In this document: positions 32,266-39,451 of the stretch, one piece after another
How positions within the stretch are numbered: position 1 is the first letter of the stretch
Layout of the letters: every line of letters starts with the position of its first letter
Source: JADJPL01 sp964607915
Lineage (GTDB): Bacteria; Bacteroidota; Bacteroidia; Chitinophagales; Saprospiraceae
Assembly (NCBI GenBank): GCA_964607915.1
Contig: CAZSMU010000018.1
Coordinates: 1 to 39,451, forward strand
Length of the DNA: 39,451 nucleotides
Direction: 5' to 3'
Program-made: the position numbers and the translations under genes
The notes under the pieces: generated by a model
What the model was told of the DNA's origin: nothing
Database searches by the model: none
The model's input: only the letters and a program-made list of their open reading frames with translations

Positions 32266-33222
32266 CTAATATACTGCCTCGGCGATTTTGTGTACGGTAT
32301 CGCCATCTCCCATCGTGTAGTAATGCAGGCAGGGCACTCCGGCCGCTTTTAGTTCTTTTGACTGGGCGATGCACCAGGCTATGCCCGCTTCTTTGCGGGC
32401 CTGAGGCGTTTTTGCACCCAGGACTTCTTTTACGAGTTCTGCTGGCAGGTCTATAAAAAAATGGCGGGGGATAGCACTGAGCTGATAGAGCTTGGTCAGT
32501 GGCTTCAGCCCAGGTACGATGGGCACGTTGATCCCTGCCTCCCGGCATTTGCGCACATACTCGAAGTAATGTCGGTTATCAAAAAACATCTGGGTCACGA
32601 TGTAATCTGCCCCAGCATCTACTTTGGCTTTGGTGTACGAAAGGTCTATGTCGAGGTTGGGTGATTCGAAGTGCTTTTCCGGATATCCGGCGATGCCGAT
32701 GCAGAAGTTCGTTTTTTGCCCATTCTCTATATTCAGGTCCAGATACTTCCCCTGGTTCATATCGGAAATTTGCTTTACCAAATCCAGGGCGTATTCGTGG
32801 CCGCCTGGTTCCGGTACGAAGCGGGACTCAAACTGCTGTCCGTCGCCCCGTAGGGCGAGTACGTTGTTGATGTGTAGGAAATTGAGGTCAATGAGGGCAT
32901 TTTCCGTATCCTCCCGGGTAAAACCGCCGCAGATGAGATGGGGAACAGCATCTACGCCATAGCGGTGCATGATGGAAGCACAAATCCCCACCGTACCCGG
33001 GCGCTTGCGGATGGCTGTTTTTTCGTAGTACCCGCTCTCGCGTTTCACATAAATATACTCCTCGCGGTGATAGGTCACGTCAATAAACGGCGGCTTGAAC
33101 TCCATCAAAGGATCCAGGGAATCAAAGATATCTTCCATGTTTCCCCCTTTCAACGGAGGGAGTATTTCGAATGAAATCAGCGTCTGGCCGGAAGCTTTTT
33201 CAAAGTAGTCGGTTACGCGCAT
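32266..33222 (-). CDS. metF: 5,10-Methylenetetrahydrofolate reductase
   Basis: The 318-residue FAD enzyme reduces methylene-THF to methyl-THF for methionine synthesis. Signatures are ISFEILPPLKGG, FIDVTYHREE, HLICGGFTREDTENALIDLN, NVLALRGDGQ, NFCIGIAGYPEKHFESPN, KVDAGADYIVTQMFFDN and IVPGLKPLTK. Single-domain bacterial size. The ATG at 33222 (MRVTDYFEKA) is chosen; the frame is open 29 codons upstream, but that leader is short and unlike the family. A TAGCTTTA near 33254 is close to the -7 consensus. It follows the sulfurtransferase gene by 37 bp on the same strand. Confidence 0.95.
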   Translation of the reverse strand: MRVTDYFEKASGQTLISFEILPPLKGGNMEDIFDSLDPLMEFKPPFIDVTYHREEYIYVKRESGYYEKTAIRKRPGTVGICASIMHRYGVDAVPHLICGGFTREDTENALIDLNFLHINNVLALRGDGQQFESRFVPEPGGHEYALDLVKQISDMNQGKYLDLNIENGQKTNFCIGIAGYPEKHFESPNLDIDLSYTKAKVDAGADYIVTQMFFDNRHYFEYVRKCREAGINVPIVPGLKPLTKLYQLSAIPRHFFIDLPAELVKEVLGAKTPQARKEAGIAWCIAQSKELKAAGVPCLHYYTMGDGDTVHKIAEAVY

Positions 33223-33259
33223 GGCTGCTGTTTTGAGCGGGTGAAAATCGCGCGTAAAG

Positions 33260-34123
33260 CTACGAAATAGTCCGGTTGTTTCCAGAGACTTCTGAAGAGG
33301 GGTCGGCAATCCATTCGCTCCAGGAACCCGGATATATTCTAGCCCCCTTTATCCCCGCTACTTCCATCGCCAGCAGGTTGTGGGCCGCCGTCACTCCAGA
33401 GCCGCAATAAAAGACCGTATCCTCTGCCGCGTGCCCCTGCAGAAGCATCTCGAATTTTTGGCGGAGCGTTTCTTCCGGCAAGAAAAGGCCGTCTGCACCG
33501 ATATTACTTGCGTGAAAGAGGTTCACAGCGCCGGGGATATGCCCTGCGACGGGGTCTATCGGCTCTACCTCACCGCGATAGCGCTCCGGGGCGCGGGAAT
33601 CTACGAGAAGGAGTGCCGGGTCTTGCAGGTGCTGCCGGATGAAGTGGATATCCCTTGCCATATCCGGGTTTGGGTGGGGAACGAACTCTCCTTCCCGCGC
33701 GATGGGCAGCGCGGTACTGCTTTCCCCCTTTTCAGAGACCCATGCCTGGAAGCCCCCGTTGAGTACGGCTACGGCTTCATGCCCCAGCCAGCGCAACAAC
33801 CACCACAGGCGGGCGGCCATAGCGCCGCCCAGGTCATCGTAAGCGACCACCTGAGTATGGGCGCTAATGCCCCAACTGGAAAAGCGCGCTTGTAGCGACG
33901 CCGGTTCGGGCAGCGGATGCCGCCCCGTCTTACCTTTGACGATGGGCCCCGACAAGTCTTCGTTGAGGTGTGCATACCATGCGCCCGGGATATGCCCCGA
34001 CTGATACGAACGCCGGCCTGCTTCCGGGTCGGCGAGAGAAAAACGGCAATCCACGACTACCCAGTCGGGGTGGGTTATATGGGCTTGAAGCGCGGCAACG
34101 GAGATGAGATGGGTAAACGGCAT
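33260..34123 (-). CDS. Thiosulfate/3-mercaptopyruvate sulfurtransferase
   Basis: The 287-residue protein has two rhodanese domains. The N-terminal inactive domain is at about 10-130 (WVVVDCRFSLADPEAGRRSY, HIPGAWYAHLNEDLSG, QVVAYDDLGGAMAARLWWLL). The catalytic C-terminal domain is at about 155-280 (LLVDSRAPERYRGEVEPIDP, GHIPGAVNLFH, VFYCGSGVTAAHNLLAM). The persulfide Cys240 is in CGSGVT, the loop usual for mercaptopyruvate sulfurtransferase. It transfers sulfur from thiosulfate or mercaptopyruvate to cyanide or thiol acceptors. Same strand as metF and the biotin carrier. Confidence 0.92.
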   Translation of the reverse strand: MPFTHLISVAALQAHITHPDWVVVDCRFSLADPEAGRRSYQSGHIPGAWYAHLNEDLSGPIVKGKTGRHPLPEPASLQARFSSWGISAHTQVVAYDDLGGAMAARLWWLLRWLGHEAVAVLNGGFQAWVSEKGESSTALPIAREGEFVPHPNPDMARDIHFIRQHLQDPALLLVDSRAPERYRGEVEPIDPVAGHIPGAVNLFHASNIGADGLFLPEETLRQKFEMLLQGHAAEDTVFYCGSGVTAAHNLLAMEVAGIKGARIYPGSWSEWIADPSSEVSGNNRTIS

Positions 34124-34146
34124 GGGCAGAAAAGTTTGGGGGTGAA

Positions 34147-34632
34147 TCAGTCCATTTCGAGCAGCAACTGGTTTTTATCCACTGCCTGCCCTTTTTGTAC
34201 GCAGATGCGTTTCACAATCCCTTCGCCGGGCGATTTGATGACATTTTCCATTTTCATGGCTTCCAGGATGAGCAGGGGCTGGCCTTTTTCAACCCTGTCT
34301 CCCTCGGCTGTATTGAGTTCCAGTACCATGCCGGGCATAGGTGCCTTAATATCCTTGACCTTGGTGGACACATGGCGGCTCAGGCCGAGTTTTTCGACGA
34401 GTTGGTCGTAGCGATCGGCTATTTTGACCTCGTACACGCTCCCGTTCACGCGAATGCGGAATCGCTTGGCAGCATAATCAGCATCCAAAACGGTGGCCTG
34501 AAAGCGTTTGCCCCCCATCAGGATATGGAAGGAATCCGGACCGGTCGGCAAAAAATCCAGGGTGTCCCCGTCCAGGGCTAAGGGCTGGCCTCCATTGACA
34601 GAAACCTCAAAAAACTCGTGTTCAGGTTGCAT
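34147..34632 (-). CDS. Biotin carboxyl carrier subunit
   Basis: The 161-residue protein ends in a biotinyl domain: APMPGMVLELNTAEGDRVEK and LEAMKMENVIKSPGEGIV with biotin-accepting Lys127. The N-terminal part (FRIRVNGSVYEVKIADRYDQL) resembles the BT-like segment of acyl-CoA carboxylases of the propionyl-CoA/acetyl-CoA type or decarboxylase gamma subunits. It carries CO2 between biotin carboxylase and carboxyltransferase, neither of which is in the window. It is tandem with the sulfurtransferase (23 bp gap). Confidence 0.9.
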   Translation of the reverse strand: MQPEHEFFEVSVNGGQPLALDGDTLDFLPTGPDSFHILMGGKRFQATVLDADYAAKRFRIRVNGSVYEVKIADRYDQLVEKLGLSRHVSTKVKDIKAPMPGMVLELNTAEGDRVEKGQPLLILEAMKMENVIKSPGEGIVKRICVQKGQAVDKNQLLLEMD

Positions 34633-34654
34633 ACGGCATGATTTTTGGCAAGGC

Positions 34655-35032
34655 TTACCTCTTTCCGATGCGAATCATAAAAGCGGATTCAAATATAGTA
34701 AAAACGAGGTAAATCCCAAAAAAGGGCAGAGCAAACAAGCGGGAGTCTGGTTCCGCGGTTTTGGCATATACCGCGATGAGAAGGAAGGAACATAACATTT
34801 TCAATCCGCTGAAGGCCAGGATGAGGCTGATATAGCGCTCTTTTTTTTCACTTTTGGCTACGCGCCGCGCGCTTGCGTACATCAACAGGCTGAACCCTGT
34901 GAAAAATCCCAGCGACTGCCATGCGAGAGCAATCCCGGACGCCATGGCGGGAAAGCGATAGAGAATGCCTATCCCCAGGGCACAGAAGGCAGAGGCAAAC
35001 AACAATTGGAAAAGAAACCGGCGGCTCTCCAT
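34655..35032 (-). CDS. Small four-helix membrane protein, AtpI-like
   Basis: The 125-residue protein has about four hydrophobic helices (LLFASAFCALGIGILYRF, SLGFFTGFSLLMYAS, ISLILAFSGLKMLCSFLLIAVY, FALPFFGIYLVFTIFESAFM). Bacteroidota often carry such a protein between AtpZ and the F1Fo genes atpB onward, and it is often described as ATP synthase subunit I-like. The neighbouring AtpZ-like gene supports that here. No atpB, atpE or other F1Fo gene follows; the next is a biotin carrier. Function by sequence alone remains uncertain. Confidence 0.6.
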   Translation of the reverse strand: MESRRFLFQLLFASAFCALGIGILYRFPAMASGIALAWQSLGFFTGFSLLMYASARRVAKSEKKERYISLILAFSGLKMLCSFLLIAVYAKTAEPDSRLFALPFFGIYLVFTIFESAFMIRIGKR

Positions 35033-35058
35033 ACGTTATAAAATACCACGCCCCTGCC

Positions 35059-35310
35059 TTAGCGGGGCGGCTTTTTAACGATAAAGTCCTTCAGAGAAAC
35101 GTATAAAGCGGCGAATACCGAGGATAGGGAACCAATCAGGGTAAAAACCGGCTGGTCGGTATCAAAATACGCATCCAGTTTCTTCCCTATCCAGGTTCCA
35201 ATCAGGATGATGAAACCGATTTGGAAGGCCAGCCCTGAGTACTTGGCCATATTGCGCAGGCGGGAAACGGCCTGCTGTTCCTCATCCGATCGTTTATTCA
35301 GGGCGGGCAT
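35059..35310 (-). CDS. AtpZ/AtpI-family protein
   Basis: The 83-residue protein has two hydrophobic helices (YSGLAFQIGFIILIGTWIGK and FTLIGSLSSVFAALYVSLK) and the family GTWIGKKLDAYF loop. AtpZ/AtpI proteins associate with F1Fo ATP synthase and may aid magnesium or rotor assembly. It overlaps the end of the bactofilin gene by 17 bp, an order seen in other Bacteroidota just ahead of the atp operon. Confidence 0.82.
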   Translation of the reverse strand: MPALNKRSDEEQQAVSRLRNMAKYSGLAFQIGFIILIGTWIGKKLDAYFDTDQPVFTLIGSLSSVFAALYVSLKDFIVKKPPR

Positions 35311-35728
35311 GGGCAGCAGCGCTAGCTTTGGCGGATTTTTCCGTCCCTTCCTGGCCCATGGAACACTTCACATTGAACACGGCGCCCGACTGTACGATGA
35401 GCTTTCCCGTATGGACATCCCCCCGTATATCGGCGGTTTCGCGAACATTGAGCAATTCCTGTACGTGGAGCTTGCCTTGAAAAGTGCCTTCAATGACTGC
35501 ATTGACACAACGGATTTCCCCTTCGATGACGCCCGTTGGGCCTATGACCACTTTGGCATCGCAGTACAGGTTGCCTTTTATCCGGCCGTCTATGCGGATA
35601 TCTTTCTCCGAGGTCACATTTCCCTCGATATGAGTCCCGTTGACCAGGCTGTTGAAGGAATTGCCCGTATTCGGGGTATTTGCGGCCGCAGCGGTTTTAG
35701 CCGCGTCATTTTTTGAACTGCCGAACAT
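35294..35728 (-). CDS. Bactofilin (polymer-forming cytoskeletal protein)
   Basis: The 144-residue protein has a short disordered N-terminus (DAAKTAAAANTPNTGNSFNS). The DUF583 right-handed beta-helix lies at about 30-125, with regular turns (GTHIEGNVTSEKDIRIDGRI, VVIGPTGVIEGEIRCVNAVI, ADIRGDVHTGKLIVQSGAVF). Bactofilins self-assemble into filaments and help shape or position cell-envelope machines. It is the first gene of a set with AtpZ and the AtpI-like protein. Confidence 0.93.
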   Translation of the reverse strand: MFGSSKNDAAKTAAAANTPNTGNSFNSLVNGTHIEGNVTSEKDIRIDGRIKGNLYCDAKVVIGPTGVIEGEIRCVNAVIEGTFQGKLHVQELLNVRETADIRGDVHTGKLIVQSGAVFNVKCSMGQEGTEKSAKASAAAHARPE

Positions 35729-35785
35729 AGTTTTAACGATTACATGACCTATAAAAAGATGGCTTTTGCCCTGTTGTTCAGTAAT

Positions 35786-36835
35786 TTAGAAGTCAGGGCA
35801 ATAGATGCCGCGGCTCACTTTTCCGCATACTTTATACACCAGGCCGAACTCAAAAGACCCCTGCGAATTGGTGGCCGGTTTGAGGGCCGACATATTGACA
35901 TCATAGCTGAATCCCAGGCTAAAGTTGTTGAAATCAAAGCGAGTGGATACGATGAGCGCATCCTGCAGCACCCCGGTGTCCAATTTATTTGCGATACGGC
36001 TCCAGAGCCCTACCTGAAACGCCTGACCGGCGTCGGCCCCCTGGCCGAGGCTGAACCGGAGGCTCGTACCTGCATTTACCTGCATCAGCGGCCCCTGGCG
36101 CATGAGAATGACGCCGGGCAGCAGCCCTACCGAGTTGTTGAGGGGGAATTCCCCACCGGCATGGGCCGTGATACGGCTGAAGATGAGGTCTTCGCTCTCA
36201 CTGTCGAACGACAGGTTGGCGCGGGTGAGGTGGTGAAAGGCCCCGCCCACATAGAAGTTGGTATTATCGTCCATCACCATGAACCAGAGCAAGCCGGCGG
36301 CCATATCGGCGAAGATGAAGTTGTCGCGGTCAAAGCGCCCTTCCTGAGGGTCGAGGGTAGGGTCAAAACCGCCCTGACCGTCGTGTTGGGTGCCCCAACG
36401 CAGGTTGAGGAAGTCAATGCTGCGCTGCGCTGCTCCCCCTTCAGCCCCTACGACCAGGTAGTTCGCTTTTTTTCGGTAGCCTCCCATACGCTTGCTGTAC
36501 GACAGGGATACCTTTCCCGTCATGGTGGAGAAGTTGGCTTCCCCCGCCCGGTCGCCCCAAAATGTACCACCGACCCCGAAGAAGTCGTAGCGCCCGGAAG
36601 GGATGCGTTGGTCATACGATACGGAATACGTGCGGAACGCATTGGAGCGCAGAATACTGGCCCATTGGTTGCGGTAGTTGGCCACCATGCGGGTATTGCA
36701 GTTCATCACCCCCGTCATGGCAGGATTCAAGTTCAGGGGCGACATGTAGAACTGGGAGAAATGGATGTCCTGCGCCTGCAGGCCCTGAGCCAGTAAAATA
36801 CACAGCACGCCAAGCAGCATTTGGGATTTTTTCAT
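35786..36835 (-). CDS. PorP/SprF-family type IX secretion membrane protein
   Basis: The 349-residue outer-membrane protein has a signal peptide (MKKSQMLLGVLCILLAQGLQA), then the family start QDIHFSQFYMSPLNLNPAMTG and NYRNQWASIL. A beta-barrel of about 14 strands follows (GVGGTFWGDRAGEANFSTMT, MAAGLLWFMVMDD, GFSYDVNMSALKPATNSQGS), ending FELGVYK-like GSFEFGLVYKV. SprF/PorP proteins act with specific surface adhesins or cell-surface substrates exported by the T9SS. Such genes usually follow a large PKD or gliding-substrate gene, which is absent here. The start at 36835 avoids an upstream 7-codon extension before the signal peptide. Confidence 0.9.
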   Translation of the reverse strand: MKKSQMLLGVLCILLAQGLQAQDIHFSQFYMSPLNLNPAMTGVMNCNTRMVANYRNQWASILRSNAFRTYSVSYDQRIPSGRYDFFGVGGTFWGDRAGEANFSTMTGKVSLSYSKRMGGYRKKANYLVVGAEGGAAQRSIDFLNLRWGTQHDGQGGFDPTLDPQEGRFDRDNFIFADMAAGLLWFMVMDDNTNFYVGGAFHHLTRANLSFDSESEDLIFSRITAHAGGEFPLNNSVGLLPGVILMRQGPLMQVNAGTSLRFSLGQGADAGQAFQVGLWSRIANKLDTGVLQDALIVSTRFDFNNFSLGFSYDVNMSALKPATNSQGSFEFGLVYKVCGKVSRGIYCPDF

Positions 36836-36856
36836 ACACTTGAGCTTTGCAAACAA

Positions 36857-37069
36857 GGTAAGGTCTTTTTTGAAATGGATGGAACCGTTTTTCCAAACGC
36901 AATGATACGAAAAGTCCTTGACAAAAGGGACGCCTGCCGCGTTAAAGGCTCATGCCTGCCTGTACACGCACATTTGACGTGATGTACACCCTCGGCAGAG
37001 GCACCCCCCACACAGTACCCTGTGAAATGCCAATATCCTTTGCAGAACGCCCACTTTAAGGGAATATTG
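36857..37069. other. Intergenic, no feature seen
   Basis: This 213-bp stretch between the PorP/SprF and protease genes contains no ORF I can support and no clear hairpin. A promoter for the PorP/SprF gene is expected at its start but no TAnnTTTG is visible. Confidence 0.5.
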
Positions 37070-38185
37070 TCAACGAGTCTGATCGGTATCCCGCGGTTTT
37101 CCTTTTTCGTCCAGTTTCCAGATAGCGCCGTACTGTTCTACGAGCAGGTTATCGTAGTAGTCTGCCTTTTCAAAAAGGTATTTGAACAGGTAAAGGCCCG
37201 ATTCCACGTTGAGGTAGCGATCGAAAATCATCAGGGACAAGATGATGTCCTGGTCGCTGATACTGAACGAGAGACTCTCCATCTCGTAGTTTTGGCGCAG
37301 CAGGAACTCGTACAGCGGTTTGATATTGTTCCTGGGCAGGGTACACAGGTAAGCATCCCCTGAAATCAGTCCGTTTTGCTCGTAGTAGCAGATTTGGATG
37401 CTCGCGCTGCCCTGCTGGATTTCCCAGGCGTTGGGGCCTCGGCGGGAGAGGGCCACCTCATGGCCGCTTTGGCGCAGCATTTCCTCAATGGTTTTGGTGA
37501 CCCCCAGCGGCTCGTACGGCTCTGCCTGGTCGGGAAGTTCAACCTGTGCGCCACAAAAAGGGCAGTACGTACCCTCTACATGGTCGGCGGTCACCACGTT
37601 GCTGCATGCATAACAGCGCGTACCGACCTGCCGGCCGGATGCTTCGAAGTCGGCGATGGCTTTTTGTAGCTCCGAGGTCGGCAGGGAAAACCCCAGGCTG
37701 TTGCCGTCGCGCAAAATGAAAGTATTGATTCCCGCGATTTCGCCTTTGAGGTTTACCAAAGGCCCTCCGCTATTGCCCGGGTTGAGCGCGGCATCGTGCT
37801 GGATGTATAGCACGTCATTCATCTCGTGCCGCATATTAGACACGATACCCTGTGTAGCTGTGAATTTGAGCCCGAACGGATGCCCAATAGCAATCACGGG
37901 ATCTCCCTCCCGCAACCCGTCTGCATTCGCCAAGGGGGCTTCCGGAAGCGAGGGATGGCCGGGGAGTTCCAAAAAGGCGATATCACAGCGCATATCGGTG
38001 AACAAAACCCGCGCCAACTGCTTTTCGATGCGGTCGCTGTGTATGACCACTTTCCGGTTGCCGCGCACTACGTGTTCATTCGTGACAGCAATCCCCGACT
38101 TATAAAGACAAAACCCTGTACCTGTGCTGTAGGGCGTGGCAATTTCGATGACGATGTCCCGATAATAATCGATGATATCCTTCAT
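37070..38185 (-). CDS. HtrA-like serine protease with zinc ribbon and C-terminal YbjN/CesT-like domain
   Basis: The 371-residue protein has a trypsin-like domain (1-180) with the triad His38 (NEHVV), Asp68 (CDIAFLEL) and Ser139 (GNSGGP). A zinc ribbon follows, with Cys191/Cys194 (CYAC) and Cys208/Cys211 (CPFC). A C-terminal alpha/beta domain (about 230-360: KTIEEMLRQSGHEVALSRRG, ASIQICYYEQ, PLYEFLLRQNYEMESLSFSI) resembles YbjN or type III secretion chaperone folds. There is no signal peptide and no PDZ domain, unlike DegP/DegS, so it is probably cytoplasmic. The zinc ribbon and chaperone-like tail suggest binding a partner or client protein. Confidence 0.83.
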   Translation of the reverse strand: MKDIIDYYRDIVIEIATPYSTGTGFCLYKSGIAVTNEHVVRGNRKVVIHSDRIEKQLARVLFTDMRCDIAFLELPGHPSLPEAPLANADGLREGDPVIAIGHPFGLKFTATQGIVSNMRHEMNDVLYIQHDAALNPGNSGGPLVNLKGEIAGINTFILRDGNSLGFSLPTSELQKAIADFEASGRQVGTRCYACSNVVTADHVEGTYCPFCGAQVELPDQAEPYEPLGVTKTIEEMLRQSGHEVALSRRGPNAWEIQQGSASIQICYYEQNGLISGDAYLCTLPRNNIKPLYEFLLRQNYEMESLSFSISDQDIILSLMIFDRYLNVESGLYLFKYLFEKADYYDNLLVEQYGAIWKLDEKGKPRDTDQTR

Positions 38186-38248
38186 AAAGAGGAAGGCAGC
38201 CCCGATAGCAGGCTCTGCCGGGGCGGAGAATACGAAAGCTGGGGGAGA

Positions 38249-38503
38249 TTAACCCAGGGCGTTGACGTGCTTCATAAGACTGCTCTTGAGGTTTGCAGCC
38301 TTATTGGGGTGCCAGGTATTTTTCTTGGCCAGCTTGTCTATCATGCTCACCAGCTTGGGCAGCAGTTGCTCGGCTTCTCCCTTTTCCGCCAGGTCGCGGA
38401 ACTTCTGGATAGTAGTACGTGCACTTTTCTTGTAGTAGCGGTTGGCGAGACGACGCTTGGCCGTCTGGCGAATGCGCTTTTGTGCAGATTTATGGTTTGC
38501 CAT
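38249..38503 (-). CDS. rpsT: 30S ribosomal protein S20
   Basis: The 84-residue primary 16S-rRNA-binding protein starts MANHKSAQKRIRQTAKRRLA and ends LIDKLAKKNTWHPNKAANLK then SSLMKHVNALG. The start is ATG at 38503; 16 in-frame codons upstream include the promoter region. S20 stabilises the 5' domain of 16S rRNA and is a known autoregulated protein. It is divergent from the NfeD-like gene. Confidence 0.96.
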   Translation of the reverse strand: MANHKSAQKRIRQTAKRRLANRYYKKSARTTIQKFRDLAEKGEAEQLLPKLVSMIDKLAKKNTWHPNKAANLKSSLMKHVNALG

Positions 38504-38540
38504 AATCTTGGTTGCTTCGATTATTAAACAATTGGAGCGC

Positions 38541-38548
38541 AAAATTAG
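38541..38548 (-). promoter_or_regulatory. -7 element of rpsT
   Basis: On the minus strand this is TAATTTTG, fitting TAnnTTTG, 37 bp before the rpsT ATG. No clear TTTG lies 19-21 bp upstream. Confidence 0.45.
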
Positions 38549-38695
38549 CAATTCTTTTCGTATTTGGCAGGTAAGGGGTAAAAAAAATTCATTTGTGCCT
38601 AAAAAATATGCTCCTATGTGTACCTGTCTATGGGAGAATACATTTTGTCTATACCGGATACAACATTACGGGTAAAATTTTACTTTTGGGAAATG

Positions 38696-38738
38696 GGCTG
38701 CTTGCAATGTGTAAAAGCTTCCCTTGCAGCGAGTCTGA
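38696..38738. repeat. Palindromic intergenic element, diverged short copy
   Basis: GGCTGCTTGCAATG and CCCTTGCAGCGAGTCTGA form the arms, with TGTAAAAGCTT as a reduced core. It lies between divergent rpsT and the NfeD-like gene. Confidence 0.5.
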
Positions 38739-38789
38739 TAACGAAATCCGGGGTATTTCCCCGTAGGTTTTCTGCGAACCCTAAACGGC

Positions 38790-39395
38790 ATGTTGGTTTT
38801 ATTCATTCAGAATTCAATAGAGCAATACTCGGGTGTTGAAAATGCCTGGTGGGTGACTGCTATTGTGGCTACCGTACTTCTTGCGTTACTCCTTCTACTC
38901 CTCTGGACGAGTGGGCAGCCGGAAGGGTGGTCAAAAAAGTGGTCGGATCCTCTTTCCGTACTGATTTTCTTTGCCTTCCTGGGGTGGACGGGCATCCTTG
39001 CAAGCCTTTGGTTGGACAGCCTTCTGGCGGTCTTGCTTTGGGCGCTGCCCAGTTCGGCGGCTATCGCCATGACTCCCCGTCTGTTGTCTGCTTTCCAAAG
39101 GAAAAAGATGCAAAAAAAAGGCCTGAAGCCCGAAGCACTGGTGCGCAGCGTGGGGGAAGTGCGGCAGCGCATACCCCCGCATCAGATTGGGCGCGGGCGG
39201 GTACATCTGAGTTTGCGCGAAGCCCCCTACGACTGGGAGGCTGTTACCGGGGGCGCGCCCCTGGAAACGGGGATATACGTCCGGGTAGTAGGTATAATTG
39301 ACGAACACACGGTGCTGGTCGAACCCCTCAACCCGCCGGGTCATCCTTCGACATCCCGGGACACGACGGACGGCAAGGAGCCCTCCCGTCGCTAG
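38790..39395 (+). CDS. NfeD-like / YqiJ-like membrane protein
   Basis: The 201-residue protein has two to three N-terminal hydrophobic helices (WWVTAIVATVLLALLLLLLW, LSVLIFFAFLGWTGILASLWL, LAVLLWALPSSAAIAM). A C-terminal OB-like domain has the NfeD-type pattern IGRGRVHLSLREAPYDWEAV then TGGAPLETGIYVRVVGIIDE and VLVEPL. NfeD/YqiJ proteins partner with SPFH (flotillin/YqiK) proteins and affect membrane organisation; a flotillin gene would be expected downstream, outside the window. The ATG at 38790 gives a full first helix. A palindromic-element left end starts 2 bp after the stop codon. Confidence 0.8.
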   Translation: MLVLFIQNSIEQYSGVENAWWVTAIVATVLLALLLLLLWTSGQPEGWSKKWSDPLSVLIFFAFLGWTGILASLWLDSLLAVLLWALPSSAAIAMTPRLLSAFQRKKMQKKGLKPEALVRSVGEVRQRIPPHQIGRGRVHLSLREAPYDWEAVTGGAPLETGIYVRVVGIIDEHTVLVEPLNPPGHPSTSRDTTDGKEPSRR

Positions 39396-39397
39396 TT

Positions 39398-39451
39398 ATT
39401 AGACTTGTTGCGCGGGGTCAGCGAGGAGGGAAAAAAGAGTCATTTTTTGTC
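39398..39451. repeat. Palindromic intergenic element, left arm and core (cut by window end)
   Basis: ATTAGACTTGTTGCGCGGGG leads to TCAGCGAGGAGGGAAAAAAG, then AGTCATTTTTTG: a clean type B left half plus core. The right half is beyond the window. It follows the NfeD-like gene's stop by 2 bp. Confidence 0.75.

Noticed and set aside
37066..37084. TTGTCAACGAGTCTGATC at the end of the protease gene
   Set aside because: It resembles the element right end but lies in the last codons and has three or more mismatches; could be chance.
31767..38628. GTACCTGTCTA found at about 31768 and 38617
   Set aside because: Only two short matches in unrelated settings with no flanking similarity; probably coincidence.

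Overview
The window looks like a chromosomal contig from a moderately GC-rich member of the Bacteroidota, probably a Saprospiria-like lineage. The phylum-level evidence is a GldD lipoprotein, a PorP/SprF membrane protein, a secreted pectate-lyase-like protein ending in a type IX secretion (T9SS) sorting domain, a ParC of Bacteroidota type, and several promoter elements fitting TAnnTTTG (one with an upstream TTTG at 20 bp). No tRNA, rRNA, CRISPR array, phage or transposase gene was seen.

Layout. 1-2.8 kb: minus-strand cassette of an ECF sigma factor, a one-TM protein with a C-terminal beta-barrel (putative anti-sigma/envelope sensor), and an alpha/beta hydrolase. 3.1-5.7 kb: parC. 5.7-9.2 kb: T9SS pectate-lyase-like protein with seven 81-residue IPT/TIG repeats. 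9.4-12.5 kb: one polypeptide joining a small-molecule kinase, an M23 metallopeptidase-like domain and a class-III aminotransferase/phospho-lyase. 12.5-16.7 kb: EamA exporter, second ECF sigma factor, mutY, ssb, gldD. 16.9-19.8 kb: recA, a small conserved protein, an alkyltransferase-like protein, a TrpF-like protein. 19.8-24.4 kb: pRiA4b-ORF3-like protein, rnhB, hemolysin-III-like protein, a lipoprotein, and an overlapping MbnP/MbnH-like pair (metal-binding protein plus di-heme enzyme). 24.5-28.8 kb: gene remnants, a universal stress protein, Hsp20, and a membrane-bound AraC-type regulator. 28.8-32.3 kb: ABC ATPase, FtsX-type permease, DUF1028 protein and a CxxC DUF3299-like protein. 32.3-38.5 kb, minus strand: metF, a sulfurtransferase, a biotin carrier, AtpI-like and AtpZ-like proteins, bactofilin, PorP/SprF, an HtrA-like protease with a zinc ribbon, and rpsT. 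38.8-39.4 kb: an NfeD-like membrane protein.

The most unusual signal is not a gene. A family of short imperfect palindromes (about 40-80 bp when both arms are present) recurs about 17 times between genes, mostly in 16.8-28.8 kb. Outer ends resemble TTAGACTTGTTGC / GCAACAAGTCTAA, and most copies have an A-rich then T-rich centre. Copies sit between convergent, tandem and divergent genes alike, so they are not simply terminators. Several abut gene remnants, one supplies the recA stop codon, and both window ends lie inside copies. I do not recognise the family. It could be a non-autonomous mobile palindrome (REP- or MITE-like) or a structured RNA/DNA element.
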